A DNA stretch of 64,000 bases from Ancistrus triradiatus (taxonomy: Eukaryota > Chordata > Actinopteri > Siluriformes > Loricariidae). Below are positions 47,497-58,145 of the stretch, in pieces. A model generated the notes under the pieces. The model had not been told where the DNA came from. It was given only the letters and a program-made list of their open reading frames with translations, and ran no database searches. Location: contig JAJAGP010000016.1 in NCBI GenBank assembly GCA_025084515.1, positions 1,253,877-1,317,876 on the forward strand. The letters run 5' to 3'. Position 1 is the stretch's first letter; the number at the start of each line of letters is the position of its first letter. Made by a program: the position numbers and the translations under genes.

Positions 47497-48140
47497 CCGT
47501 ATTTTTCGGACCATAAGGAACACTTAAAATCCTTTAACTTTCTCAAAAATCGACAGTGCGCCTTAAAATGCGGTGCATCTAATGTATGAAGTAATTCTGG
47601 TTGAGCCTTCTGACCTAGAACCCATTGTAGATGGTACACGGCGCTCATAAATCTGTCAAAATGTTTGGTTAGCCTTCTGACCTAGAACCGATTGTAGATG
47701 GTACACGGCGCTCATAAATCTGTCAAAATGTTTTAGCACGGTCTTGGTAAGTTACGAAGCTCATGGGCACCGTAGTCAGGAAACATCGCTGAGTAATACG
47801 GTATGTGCTTCAGCATTAGGGTACGTGCATTCATTCATTTATTTCCGAAGCAGATTTCAAACTCAACGCTATCAGTCACGCAGTACAACATGGACATAGA
47901 GCAGCTGTGAGAGAATTCAACATTAACGAATCAATGGTATGGAAGTGGAGGAAGCAAGAAGACGCCCTGCGCCAGGTAAAGACCAAACTGAGCTTCCGAC
48001 GGAACTTAAGAGTTTTGTTTCATTTCATGCGTCTTATAACCCGGTGCGCTTTATGTATGAAAATATACCCTTTAGCAGTCGATCGTTTGATATTGCGTCT
48101 TATAATCCTACGGTGCGCTTTATGGTCCGGGAAATACGGG
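47497..48140 (+). mobile_element. pogo-like MITE, copy 3, with internal duplication
   Basis: Ends ccgtatttttcggaccataa and (reversed) cccgtatttcccggaccata, TA at both borders (47495-47496, 48141-48142). A 63-base unit (agccttctgacctagaacc...) is repeated at 47604-47666 and 47671-47733. Opposite orientation to copies 1 and 2. Confidence 0.88.
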
Positions 48141-48143
48141 TAA
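47853..48143 (+). pseudogene. pogo-type DNA-binding-domain fragment in the MITE
   Basis: Open frame (97 codons) with DFKLNAISHAVQHGHRAAVR, then EFNINESMVWKWRKQEDALR and QVKTKLSFRRNL. This is the N-terminal helix-turn-helix (CENP-B/Brinker-like, as in pogo/Tigger transposases). The usual ESMVRKWRK has Trp for Arg here. No catalytic domain follows, and the frame runs out through the terminal repeat. There is no sign that it is expressed. Confidence 0.72.
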
Positions 48144-48154
48144 TTTCTTACATT

Positions 48155-48390
48155 TCTTTCTCATCTAAGCCACTCAAGGAGGTTGTGTCTGTTTTGAGAG
48201 GGTCTCGAGTCCTCACAAGGTTACCTGTTTGTTTAGGGAGTTTTTCCTTTCCACTGTTGCCCCTGGGTTTGCTCAATTTTGGGATTGCCCTAGATATTCG
48301 AAGATAATGTAAAATTGTAAAGCTGCTTTGAGACAATGCTCCCATTGTAAAAAGGAGTTGTATAATAGATCTGACTTGGCATTGTTTTGA
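48155..48390 (+). mobile_element. LINE 3' UTR fragment
   Basis: Plus-oriented equivalent of the 27720-28815 3' end: gggagtttttcctttccact, gtaaagctgctttgagacaa, tgctcccattgtaaaaag, ending aatagatctgactt and a gaactgaattg tail. Confidence 0.82.
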
Positions 48391-48639
48391 ACTGAATTGT
48401 CCATTTTTAAATATTTTTGTAATCGTTTTTTTTTCTTTTCATTGAAAAGCAAGGCAAAATGCATATAGCCGATATTTAATTTATGCAAGGGTGGAAAAAA
48501 GTGCTAAAAACCTGCTAACAATGTTCAGTGAATGGCCCACCAATTTTTTCTTATGGTGCATTCCTAATGTGCAGGTATACATAACCTGACTTCTGTGAAC
48601 GCTTAGGCCAATGGTGGACTATATAAGGATAAAGCGAGA

Positions 48640-48827
48640 TAGGAGAGATTAGGAGAGAGAGAGAGAGATGAGATAGAGAGAGAGAGATGAGAGAGAGAGA
48701 GATAGAGCTATAGAGAGAGGAGGGAGAGAGGGATAGAGCGAGGATATATATATATAGATATATATATATTATAATATATAATATATTATATATATATATA
48801 TATATAGATATTTATAGAGATCTACTA

Positions 48828-48858
<31 letters not shown>

Positions 48859-49248
48859 ATAGATATATTATATATATTATATATATATATCTATATATAT
48901 ATATCTATATGGTATCTTTCTATATACTATATATATATATATATAATAGATATCTCTAATCGTCTCTCTGTCTGATGTATATCGTATATATCTATATCTC
49001 GTCTCTCTCTTTCCTCCTTTCCTTTTTTTTTTTGTATCTTGTTTTTCTTATTCTCCTGTTTTTTCTCTCTTTTTTTCTTTTCTCTCTCGTCTCTCTCTCT
49101 ATCGATCTCTCGCTCTCTATCTCTCTCATATCCTCCTCTCGTCTCTCTCTCTCGTCCCTGATCTCTATGCTCCTCTCTCCGTCGTAGTTGTGTCTTGTTT
49201 CTCTCTATCTATCTCTTCTGTCTTGTGTTATATATGTATGTGTGTGTA

Positions 49249-49307
<59 letters not shown>

Positions 49308-49316
49308 ATGTGTGTG

Positions 49317-49415
<99 letters not shown>

Positions 49416-49425
49416 CACACAAGTA
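48640..49425. repeat. large compound microsatellite: (AG)n-(AT)n-(CT)n-(GT)n-(AT)n-(GT)n
   Basis: About 790 bases of low-complexity sequence. Imperfect (AG)n (48640-48740), heavily interrupted (AT)n (48745-48960), imperfect (CT)n (48960-49225), then alternating (GT)n and (AT)n. The first blocks carry many single-base irregularities unlike the cleaner tracts elsewhere in the window. Long Tyr-Ile, Val-Cys and Thr-His frames are translations of this. Confidence 0.97.
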
Positions 49426-49455
49426 CAGGACAGGCTCAAAATAAATATGATTCTA

Positions 49456-49701
49456 CACTGTCTGGCCGCCTTCAGCTTTGATTACAGCACGGATTCGCTG
49501 TGGTATCATCTCCACAAGCTTCTGCAATGTCACAACATTTATTTCTGTCCAGAGTTGCATTAATTTTTCCCCAAGATCCTGTATTGATGATGGGAGATTT
49601 GAACCACTGTGCAAAGTCTTCTCCAGCACATCCCAAAGATTCTCAATGGGATTCAGGTCTGGACTCTGGTGGTCAATCCATGTGTGAAAATGATGTCTCA
49701 T
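49456..49701 (-). pseudogene. Tc1-like transposase C-terminal fragment
   Basis: Minus frame 49701-49453 reads WIDHQSPDLNPIENLWDVLE, KTLHSGSNLPSSIQDLGEKL, MQLWTEINVVTLQKLVEMIP and QRIRAVIKAEGGQTV. This is the canonical Tc1 C-terminus with the third catalytic residue (E of NPIENLWD) intact and an open frame to the end. The front part, including both Asp residues, is deleted. Confidence 0.88.
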
Positions 49702-49958
49702 GCTCCCTGGACCACTCTTTCACAATTTGACCCTTCTGAAACAGATTAACATCTTTTGTTAAAGACCACAGGATGTCTTTCGACATGGTTGTTTAACAAA
49801 TGAGAAGCTACTCACTGCATCAGTTAGGGTTAAAGAACTTGTTGCCAGCTGAAACATAATCACCACTGCAGTAATGATTCGATGGGAGGCTCTTTTTTTT
49901 AACTATTTAACTATTTGCTTAGTTAAATCCAGGTGGTGACCTTTTTGACCAGGCTGTG
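49456..49958 (-). mobile_element. Tc1-like transposon, internally deleted
   Basis: TA on both sides (49454-49455, 49959-49960); ends cactgtctggcc and (reversed) cacagcctggtc, with the right arm ggtcaccacctggatttaac in reverse. A minus-strand transposase tail remains inside. Confidence 0.8.
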
Positions 49959-49960
49959 TA

Positions 49961-50798
49961 TTCCTAATGCATCACACGTATATGGAATAGAACTGTAAAT
50001 TCCAATGGTTGTGTGCTTTTGACTCTGAGCCCTCTGACTTATCCTTGATTGAATTTCTCTTAGTATGGTGCCACTTCTCCCTTTCCACTACAGGAACCCT
50101 CCACTCTAAACCCCCAACTGCTTGACAGCCTTGGTTCAGGGCCCACTTTGCTTCCTTTGTTAGTCGTCTGTTTGCAACTTGCAGCAACTTGAACATGCAG
50201 CTTCACCACTGCCAAGCCAATGGTCTAATCACCACCTTGAACACACTTGCTGTAAAGATAATTTGGGTTCTTGTCAAGTAAAGGAGCAGTAGTTTTCAAT
50301 TCCAATCCTATACATGATCAAGTCATGATCAGACATGTTTAAAATAAAAGAAAACAGGACAAACCGACCGAGGCATTTCAGCTCTCGTTGGATGTTCCAG
50401 GCTTTTGTGGAATAGGACAGGCTGTGGGATGTTTGGAATTCGTGCATGTGTTTAAGCTCCCACTCCTGGAATGTGCTCTTCTGCTGTGCACATTCCTTTG
50501 GATGTTTGTGCAAGAATCTGATGGGTTTGTTTTAAAAAATTTTTTTTACTATATCGATTCCAACCTCTCTGGCTGGGGGAGATACCTGGAACATTGCATT
50601 CCTCATGCATTCCTTCACCTGCTTCTGTTCTCCTGTGCCCAGAGGAAGGTTTTTCCTACACAATCACTGAACACAGCAAGGCTTACCAGTGCTAACTGAT
50701 GGCTGTCTATACTTTGACTAAAGTTTTCTTCGTCACGTTCAGTAGTCCTGATCGGAGTTGTGGTGGGTCTGGAGTCTAGGAAATACTGAGCACATTGC
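49961..50798. other. unassigned non-coding sequence
   Basis: Frame of 103 codons (50388-50699) without motif. No repeat recognised. Confidence 0.4.
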
Positions 50799-50990
50799 AT
50801 TTACATTTATATTTAGCAGACGCCCTTATCCAGAGCGACTTACAACTGATACAGTCTTACAATCCAAGCAATTGTGGGTTAAGGGTCTTGCTCAAGCACC
50901 CAACAGTGGCAGCTTGGCAGAGGTGGGATTTGAACCCTGGACCTTTTGGTCCATAGTCCAGTACCTTATCCGCTAGGCTACCACAGTCCC
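50799..50990 (-). repeat. V-SINE copy
   Basis: Full-length, reversed, head-to-head with the copy at 51087. Confidence 0.92.
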
Positions 50991-51086
50991 ATGTTGCAGA
51001 AATACACCCTGGACGACTTATTCTGCCAAAAGTGTTTTCCCCAGCAACAATTTCCAAGCACTCATCACTTCAGCCACATGACTGAA

Positions 51087-51282
51087 GGACTGTGGTAGGC
51101 TAGTGGGTAAGATACTGGACTATGGACCAGAAGGTCCAGGGTTCAAATCCCACCTCTGCCAAGCTGCCACTGTTGGGTCCTTGAGCAAGGCCCTTAACCC
51201 ACAATTGCTTGGATTGTAAGATTGTATCAATTGTAAGTCGCTCTGGATAAGGGCGTCTGCTAAATGCTGTAAATGTAAATGT
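51087..51282 (+). repeat. V-SINE copy
   Basis: Full-length plus copy with very regular boxes (tagtgggtaagatac, gggttcaaatcccac) and tail. Confidence 0.93.
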
Positions 51283-51289
51283 AAGTGAC

Positions 51290-51465
51290 TCCCCATGTCA
51301 CGCACTCCTGGATTCCGATGAGGAAGACGGCAGAGTGTTGTACTGCATATCTGTTGCCTGGGAAAATTGTTGCTGAATGTTTATTTATATTTATTATCAG
51401 ATTCCCAATGTAATGTAGAAATATCGTAAGTCAGAACATTGGAAAATGGGAAGTGCCTGTACAGG
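51290..51465. mobile_element. Tigger-like repeat fragment
   Basis: gtcacgcactcctggattcc, tatctgttgcctgggaaaat, cagattcccaatgtaatgta and gggaagtgcctgtaca match the right part of the 35384 and 60990 repeats. Confidence 0.6.
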
Positions 51466-52752
51466 AATATTGTATTCTTGGCAGCTGATGCATATTCTAC
51501 AAGTCTTTTAAACTCTGATTACTGTTGTTAAGTGGTGGTAGAACTTTTTTCACTCACTTACCCATATTGAGTGAAGAGTATGAGGGATCATGGCCATCCT
51601 ACACAGTCCCTGTAATGAATGCCAGATTCTAGGTTGTTATCTGCACTAGTAAAAGTGCACTGAGTCAGAAACTCGGGATGCAATTAACCTGCCACACTGC
51701 ACGACTGCCAAGAGTGCTTCGCTAACATAAGCAACAATTATGCTGTGTGTCTGTGTGTGATGGTGTTTATTGTTCCCTGCTTCATAAACAGGGGAGCTAT
51801 GTTTTTAAAGTTTACCTTACAAACAACCCTTCATAATTGCCCATGCTAAGCTATAGTGGTAAGCATCTTCTGTTTTACCCGAGGCATGTTTCCTGTTTAA
51901 ATTTCAAGTCATAATTTTTTCCATCTTCAACACTGAGAGCAAGCAGGGTTTGACTGGTCATACATGTGTATATATATATTTTGGTGCAAAACTATAAAAA
52001 GTAGGGTTTTAGTGGTTGATGCACTGAAGACAACACACTGGAGATGGCCTTCTACTCTGTCACTTATCCACCAGACAGTAATTAATAACTAGCGTAGTCT
52101 GATTGTCCTGGTCACCCAGGCTACTGATTTGCCAGGAAGGAAATGCATGATCCAATATAGTAATATGAAGACCTAGAATGCTTCCGTGTGAGTTTTTTCT
52201 TTCGTTTGTTTTCCCACATTGTAGTTTCAGAAGCAGAAATATGTTGATGGGAAAAGCAGATGTATTTGGAAGAATAACAGGCAAATAAATGTACTGTGAA
52301 TTGCATTATTTATTCCAAATGTGTTCTGGAGGTAGCCAAGCAGCCGCTCTTCCTAATTAACAAGCTGTATGCTTTGCATCATGTGACTACCAACATTATA
52401 CATGCTCCCCTGCCTCAAGTCCAATTGGGAAATTAACAAATATGGACACGTACCATTACAGCCTTGATGTGGTTGTAAGTTGTATTGGTTGCATGCAGGA
52501 CATTGTGGAGTGGTGTTTTTCATTACAGTTATGAATGAGCATGAACACCTTGGTCGTCTGATGATTGGCCATAACTAAAGTCTAATGCACAGGAATATGT
52601 GGCTGTTTGTGGAGGGGTTCAGTTGTATTTCTGGATTTTGGATTCATTAAACGAAATGTACTCTGATCGTAAGCTGAAGTTTTCTAATTGGTTAACGTGA
52701 TTTCAGTCTGATGCATTTAATCACAAGTCTTGCTGTGTTTTTGAGTTCTTAA
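51466..52752. other. unassigned non-coding sequence
   Basis: No repeat family, splice pair or motif-bearing frame recognised. Confidence 0.45.
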
Positions 52753-53151
52753 TGTATTGTTAGCGCCTCACAGTTAAGGCAGATATGTGTATGGTGTGTG
52801 TCTTTTAATGGCCAGCAAGAGGATAACTAAAACATGTTCGCAGAAAGGCATTCATGAGTGCAGACCAGAGAAGCGAGTGAATAGATCTTGTGTAGATTTA
52901 TTCAATACGGATATATAAACTGTCACACTGACCCTTACTCAGTCAAGAGTCTCTTGGAAGTACAAGCCAGTGACTGATAGTAACGCCTAGCTGTATTTAT
53001 ACCATTATGGAGCAAACACCACTGTCCAGCAGTATTACATCAGAATGACGTTGCCAAGTGGTGCTTACTTAATACTTAGTCAGCAGTTGTCCAGAGGTAA
53101 ACCAGATGGCCAGAGTGCTTAGAGGTTTCTGATTATTCATATAACACCACA
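52753..53151 (-). mobile_element. probable solo LTR
   Basis: Read on the minus strand it begins tgtggtgttatatgaataat and ends gcgctaacaataca, so it has the TG...CA ends of an LTR. It contains a TATA box (ggtataaatacag, + strand 52989-53001) and, about 100 bases downstream, an AATAAA signal (+ strand 52897-52902). That is the U3-R-U5 order. No internal retroelement coding region is adjacent, so it is a solo LTR left by recombination. The direct repeat cttaa (52748-52752 and 53154-53158) is two bases away from the right border, so the duplication is not clean. The superfamily (Gypsy or retrovirus-like) cannot be told. Confidence 0.62.
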
Positions 53152-53179
53152 TACTTAATATTGTCTAGGTAACCCATCG

Positions 53180-53650
53180 TGCCATCAAGGTTCTTGGCCC
53201 ATTGAGATGGCCTCCACGTGACCTCTGAAGATGTCCATTAGAATCTGGCACCAAAACGGAAACAGATCCTTTACGTCCTGTAAGTTCTAAGGTGGGGCTT
53301 CCATAGATTAGACTTATTTGTCCAGCACATCCCACAGATCCTTGATGGGTGTGAGATCTGGGAGATCTCCAAGCCAAGTCAACACTTTGAACTCTCTGAA
53401 CAGTGTTTGCAATGTGGCAGGGTGTGTTATTCTGCTGATAGAGCTCACTGCCATTAGGGAATGACAACGTTGCTATGGCAGGGTTTGCTCGGTCTGCTAC
53501 AATGTTTGGTAGTTGGTCTGTGTCAAGGCAACATTAACATGAGTGTAAAGACCCAAGGTATCCCAGCAGAACATTGCCCAGCGCTCAAACTGTCAGTGGT
53601 ATTCTCTTCAACTGTCAGTGGTTTTAATGTTCAGTGTAAAGGTTTGAATT
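53180..53650 (-). pseudogene. Tc1-like transposase C-terminal fragment
   Basis: On the minus strand, LYQQNNTPCHIANTVQR (second catalytic region, with Asn where Asp is expected). Frame-shifted pieces follow that correspond to DLWDVLDK and SMEAPP. The same repeat family occurs at 61795-62170 in the same orientation (shared ccagcacatcc, ggtggggc, aacattgcccag words). Confidence 0.72.
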
Positions 53651-53674
53651 CCATGGTTTCTTAGGTTTCTTATG

Positions 53675-53864
53675 GGACTGTGGTAGCCTAGTGGGTAAGG
53701 TACTGAACTATGGACCAGAAGGTCTAGGGTTCAAATCCCACCTCTGCCTTGCTGCCACTTTTGGTTCCTTGAGCAAGGCCCTTAACCCACAATTGCTTGG
53801 ACTGTAAGACTGTGTAACTTGTACGTCGCTCTGGATAAGGGCGTCTGCTAAATGCTGTAAATGC
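53675..53864 (+). repeat. V-SINE copy
   Basis: Full-length plus copy. Confidence 0.92.
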
Positions 53865-54830
53865 AAGTTGGGTTAAAGAAATTCCCTTATTGTGGGGAAT
53901 TGTTGTCCCTTATTATCAAGTGCCTTATTTCCCACTTGATAAAATAAGGAAAATGCTACATAAAGCACCACACTGAGATCATTCCCTTATATTTTTGTGC
54001 AAATTCTATAATACTGGGCGATATCAGATGTTCTCCATGTGTGACAATGTGATGGAGATTTACAATAGACCTGCGAATACACAGAATTTATACCAGCTAC
54101 TTTCAGAAATGTTAAATAAACTTGATGTATCTAAACATTGTTTGCTTGGTGTTTGAGTCTTGCTGGTGCTTCCAGCCTGTCTGGGCATGATTGGCAGTAC
54201 CTGAGAGTGGGAAGGTTAGATGGAGCTTCTGCTCATGCCAACTAGTAAGCCTGTGTCCTTCCTCCATCAGCAGGGGAGTTATGCACAAGATATTGAGTAA
54301 AAGAATTAAATAAAGTGTATGCTCACTATTTAGCTAGCAGCACACCTGGAAGCTATATTTCCTCTGCTCTTTCTTTCCATATCCTATCTATATTTTCCCT
54401 GATAAAACTCATCAACAACACATGCCTTCACAGTTCCACAAACTTCTCTCTCTAAATACCATGGTTCATTTGCATTTCAATTGCCAGTACTGCATTTGTA
54501 GCTGTACCCAGAGTTTCGCTTCATTCATTGCAATCTCTTAGCAGCGGTCGCATTCTCAGATTTGAATCCAAAATTTGACAGTGCCAGAACTTTGTTGTTG
54601 GTTGCCTTCGGTGGCACTAAATTGGCTGCCGGTGAGCATGTTACGTTATGCATTTTGAGACTCCTGAACTCGCAACCAAATAATTATTTTACAATAGTGT
54701 CCTTTGTGTGTCCTTTCAGTAGAATCGATGTAAATGTGTTTGATTAGAGTCTAAAGAAAGATGCCCTGGATTTCCTGTGATTGCTTGAGCCTCCAAATCT
54801 GATTAGAAGGCATCAGTGTGTGATATCTGA
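53865..54830. other. unassigned non-coding sequence
   Basis: No repeat or motif-bearing frame recognised. Confidence 0.45.
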
Positions 54831-54831
54831 C

Positions 54832-54955
54832 AGGAGCATTGTCTCAGAGAGGCTTACAAACATCTAGGCCCAAAGCCCTAAACCTACCTACATGTTATAA
54901 GGAAGAAACCTTGGGAGGACCAAGATGGGACCCAAGCTCCGTGGGCAGCCTAGTG
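54832..54955 (-). mobile_element. LINE 3' UTR fragment
   Basis: gagcattgtctcagagaggc, then ttataaggaagaaaccttgg and gaggaccaagatgggaccca: the 3' UTR of the 27720-type LINE with an internal deletion. Confidence 0.75.
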
Positions 54956-55690
54956 AAAATTGAGTTGGATAAATTATTATATATGCCACCATGAATGCAC
55001 ATAGCTGAGTCAAGTCATCTGACAGAGTTAGAGTTGATCTGTCTTCAAGAAGGGAGACGATATTTGAAAAAATAATGGGATCCAAAAGCTGCTCAGAGGA
55101 TACATAATGTTGTATAATTTTCTTACTAATGATTGTACAGATTTTTGGTAAGACACAGGTTTAATTTAGCGTGAGCGTTAGTCTTTAGCACACCACTATA
55201 ATTGTGTTACTATAAAAGGTTCTCTGGGTTGCAACAAACAAAAACAATCACCATGTAATTCCTAAATGCCTTCAGTCGTCTGAGGGCATGATTATGATCT
55301 TAATTTGCTGGAGATTACAGAAACGAGGTGGTGCTGTGGTCAGTAATGCCATGCTAACTATAGGTTCTCACTACATAACACATTTCTTCATCCTCATTAA
55401 CTTGCTTAAGCAGTGGGAACAGGTGGATGTTGGAGTTTCAGATGTTGCCTCTGCATATTGTTTGTTGTGCACCAAACCCAAACAACCGGCCAACTTTGTT
55501 TGTGCCATGATGTTTTTGTGGTTAGTTCTGTTTTTCTTGTCAGTTGTTAAGTGTCATATTTCATATGTTGTTTGTTTCTAAGGACGTGTATTATTTCAGT
55601 GACAGAGCGGAGTGATTGTGATGTAGCCTATAAGGCTTATTGCATTAAACAAAAGCTACAGACCATGTATAATCGAAAATAAAATCATAT
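54956..55690. other. unassigned non-coding sequence
   Basis: A 97-codon plus frame (55288-55581) is cysteine- and valine-rich at its end but has no motif or splice context that I trust. Confidence 0.4.
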
Positions 55691-55691
55691 A

Positions 55692-55696
55692 GATAT

Positions 55697-55782
<86 letters not shown>

Positions 55783-55801
55783 CACACACACACACACACA
55801 A
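55692..55801. repeat. (AT)n-(AC)n microsatellite
   Basis: Imperfect (at)n then (ac)n. Confidence 0.97.
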
Positions 55802-57091
55802 AACACTAGAAATATTGTATTACAGGTCCAAATGAAATTAAACATACTTATTTGTTTTGTTCAGTCAGACAAACTAGCTAGTGTACTTAGATTTTGATGA
55901 TATTTAGAACAGTGCAGCAAGGAGTTTAATAGATATACTCTATATAATCATATCAGTTGGGCAAAATCTTAACACAAAGCTTATTTTATATTAAAGCGTT
56001 GAATACCCAGGGAATACCTGGCATCTAGGGCTGCAACTAACGATTATTTTAATAATTCGATTATCGGTCTCGATTACTTTTTTTTGATTAATCGATGAAT
56101 CGGGTTTAATAACAAAAACAAAAACTTTCCATTGTTCTTTATTCAGAAATATAACACTTCAATAAACAGAGCACATAAGTGGCTTACAATTAAATGAATA
56201 ATAATAAATTACCTTTATTAATAAATTCAAATAACAAATTAATAATAAAGAAAAATAAGCGCATCTTCTCTGATGCAAACACTACATTACAAACTCATTC
56301 ACGCTCTTTCTTTAGGAACTTTTGCATTGCAAGCACAAAATGTTATCATGTCAAACATGCTCCTGGCTAAAGCTGGCTCTCTCTTTTTAGAGACTATAAT
56401 TTCCTGCCGCAGAAAATAAACGCTCAGTCATGTTTTGAGAAGTAGGAATGCATAAATAGGACTTGGCTAGTCTGGCCAACATAGGGATGTCTGTCTCTTA
56501 ACTCCATCACTGTCATTATCCAGCTAACCAGCCATCAACCCTGCTATTCCGGTTTTCGCATAGTGTGGATGTGTTGCCGTTACGTTTCCTCACTTCAAAA
56601 CGGAACAAACTTCGGGATATTGTGGTGACTTTACGCTGTTTGCTGAGCTCTTAGTGATGGGAATTTTGGCTTTTTTTTTTCAGAGAGTCCCGGGGCTCCT
56701 TTCGGCCTCCCAAGTGGCTCTTTAGATTTTTTTGTAGCTTAATTATTACCAAATTATGTGTAAAATGAAATTACTAATGTAAAAACACATAATATCCAAT
56801 GCTTTGTTTATTATTAATATGGTTTTTTAATTTTATATACTCAATGGAACACAGTAAAATACAAAAACGAAGACCCATCTCATTTACAGGTCCAATTCTG
56901 GTCTCAGGTTTCTTATGTGTATTATTTTGTAAATTTGCAACTATATACAGGGAAACAAGACAATCATCAACAAAACTCACTCAACAAAAATCTAAATAAA
57001 TAAAATAAAACCCCAAGGCTCTCATGCTTCTCCTTTCTGTTTATTGATCTGACCCTGTTTTAGAAAAAGATTCTTTCTTGAGGGGATATTG

Positions 57092-57097
<6 letters not shown>

Positions 57098-57144
<47 letters not shown>

Positions 57145-57206
57145 TATATATATATCTATATATATATATATATATAATATATATATATCTATATATAATA
57201 TCAATA
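57098..57206. repeat. (AT)n microsatellite nested in the hAT element
   Basis: (at)n with agat and tctat interruptions. Confidence 0.96.
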
Positions 57207-57345
57207 TAAGATTCAACTTTATTGTCATCTTTCTTGTCATTACACGTGTACAAGTACAACACAACGAAATTTAGTTTAGCATCTAACAAGAAGTGCAATA
57301 AGCAGCAGTGTCGGAATGTACAATGGATAAAAAAATATATAAACC
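57207..57345 (-). mobile_element. retroposon tail fragment
   Basis: ttcaactttattgtcatctt, gtacaagtacaacacaacga and aatttag have the form of a reversed non-LTR 3' end (tcattgacaataaagt type). Nested in the hAT element. Confidence 0.5.
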
Positions 57346-57832
57346 GGCTCACAATCAGGAACCGGTTCCTGTCGTTCGTCTCAAAGAGCCAGCTCTTAGA
57401 GCCGGATCGGTCGCGACCGACACATCACTACTGAGCTCCGATCATCCTCATCGGTGACTGCAACGTTTTCGTTTCGTTTCGAGGGCTGTATCAGCACCGG
57501 TCAGATCACTTTTGCAAAGCTTGCATGTTACATGTTCCTACACTTTTGAGGACTTAAGCCGAACTTTCTTCTCTGCGTCGGTCATAATTTATTTAATTCT
57601 TAACGCTAACTTATTTTGAAGATTCCGCGCCGGCTCCACCTTGCTCCGTTCAATCGCTTGTATTTTTTTTTTCCAGCGTTGAAGTGCCTCAAGTAACATA
57701 AGCGGATATGATAAGGCGGGACACACACACATCATGTGAAACAACGAATCGATAATGAAATTCGTTGTCGACACTTTTAATAATCGATTATTATTGATTT
57801 TATTGATTCGTTGTTGCAACCCTACTGGCATC

Positions 57833-58010
57833 ACAGGGCGGAAGGCAAGAACCAACCCTATACAGGGTGCAAGTCACAGTGGGACACTTTTGAGACACCA
57901 ATTGACTTGATACATATGTTTGGAATGTGAGAGGAAACCGGAGTTGGAGGAAAGCCAGGCAGTCACAGGAAAAAAGCTGGTGTCCAAGCAGAACCAAAGA
58001 TCTCTAAACC
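57833..58010 (-). repeat. fragment of a fish tRNA-headed repeat body
   Basis: Degenerate reversed words such as tacagggtgcaagtcacagt and ggaatgtgagaggaaaccgg, resembling the common gcacatgcaaactcc / ggaaaccgg type repeat. Old. Confidence 0.4.
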
Positions 58011-58145
58011 CATGAAAGGTGCCGCTCATTAATTTAATAGCACATTGAAAATGTGAAAGTCTAGCCTTTTTATTATGGGATGTTTATTGTAAGGAAATGA
58101 AAAAATATATACTTAAAAACTAGGTGCTACAGTTACTGGCCATAA

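Larger units (their letters stand above)
56026..57824. mobile_element. hAT-like element with perfect 8-base target duplication
   Basis: Ends tagggctgcaactaacgatt and (reversed) tagggttgcaacaacgaat. Identical ctggcatc at 56018-56025 and 57825-57832. The sub-terminal regions hold inverted atcgattaat / attaatcgat words. About 1.8 kb including a nested (AT)n tract and a LINE-tail-like fragment. No transposase recognised, so non-autonomous or decayed. The intact duplication argues for a relatively recent insertion. Confidence 0.88.

Noticed and set aside
47604..47733. Tandem repeat considered as CRISPR-like or satellite array
   Set aside because: Only two units, inside a MITE, in a vertebrate context.
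48975..49563. Several long frames of 60-122 codons on both strands
   Set aside because: They are translations of (CT)n, (GT)n and (AT)n tracts (Ser-Leu, Val-Cys, Tyr-Ile, Thr-His runs).
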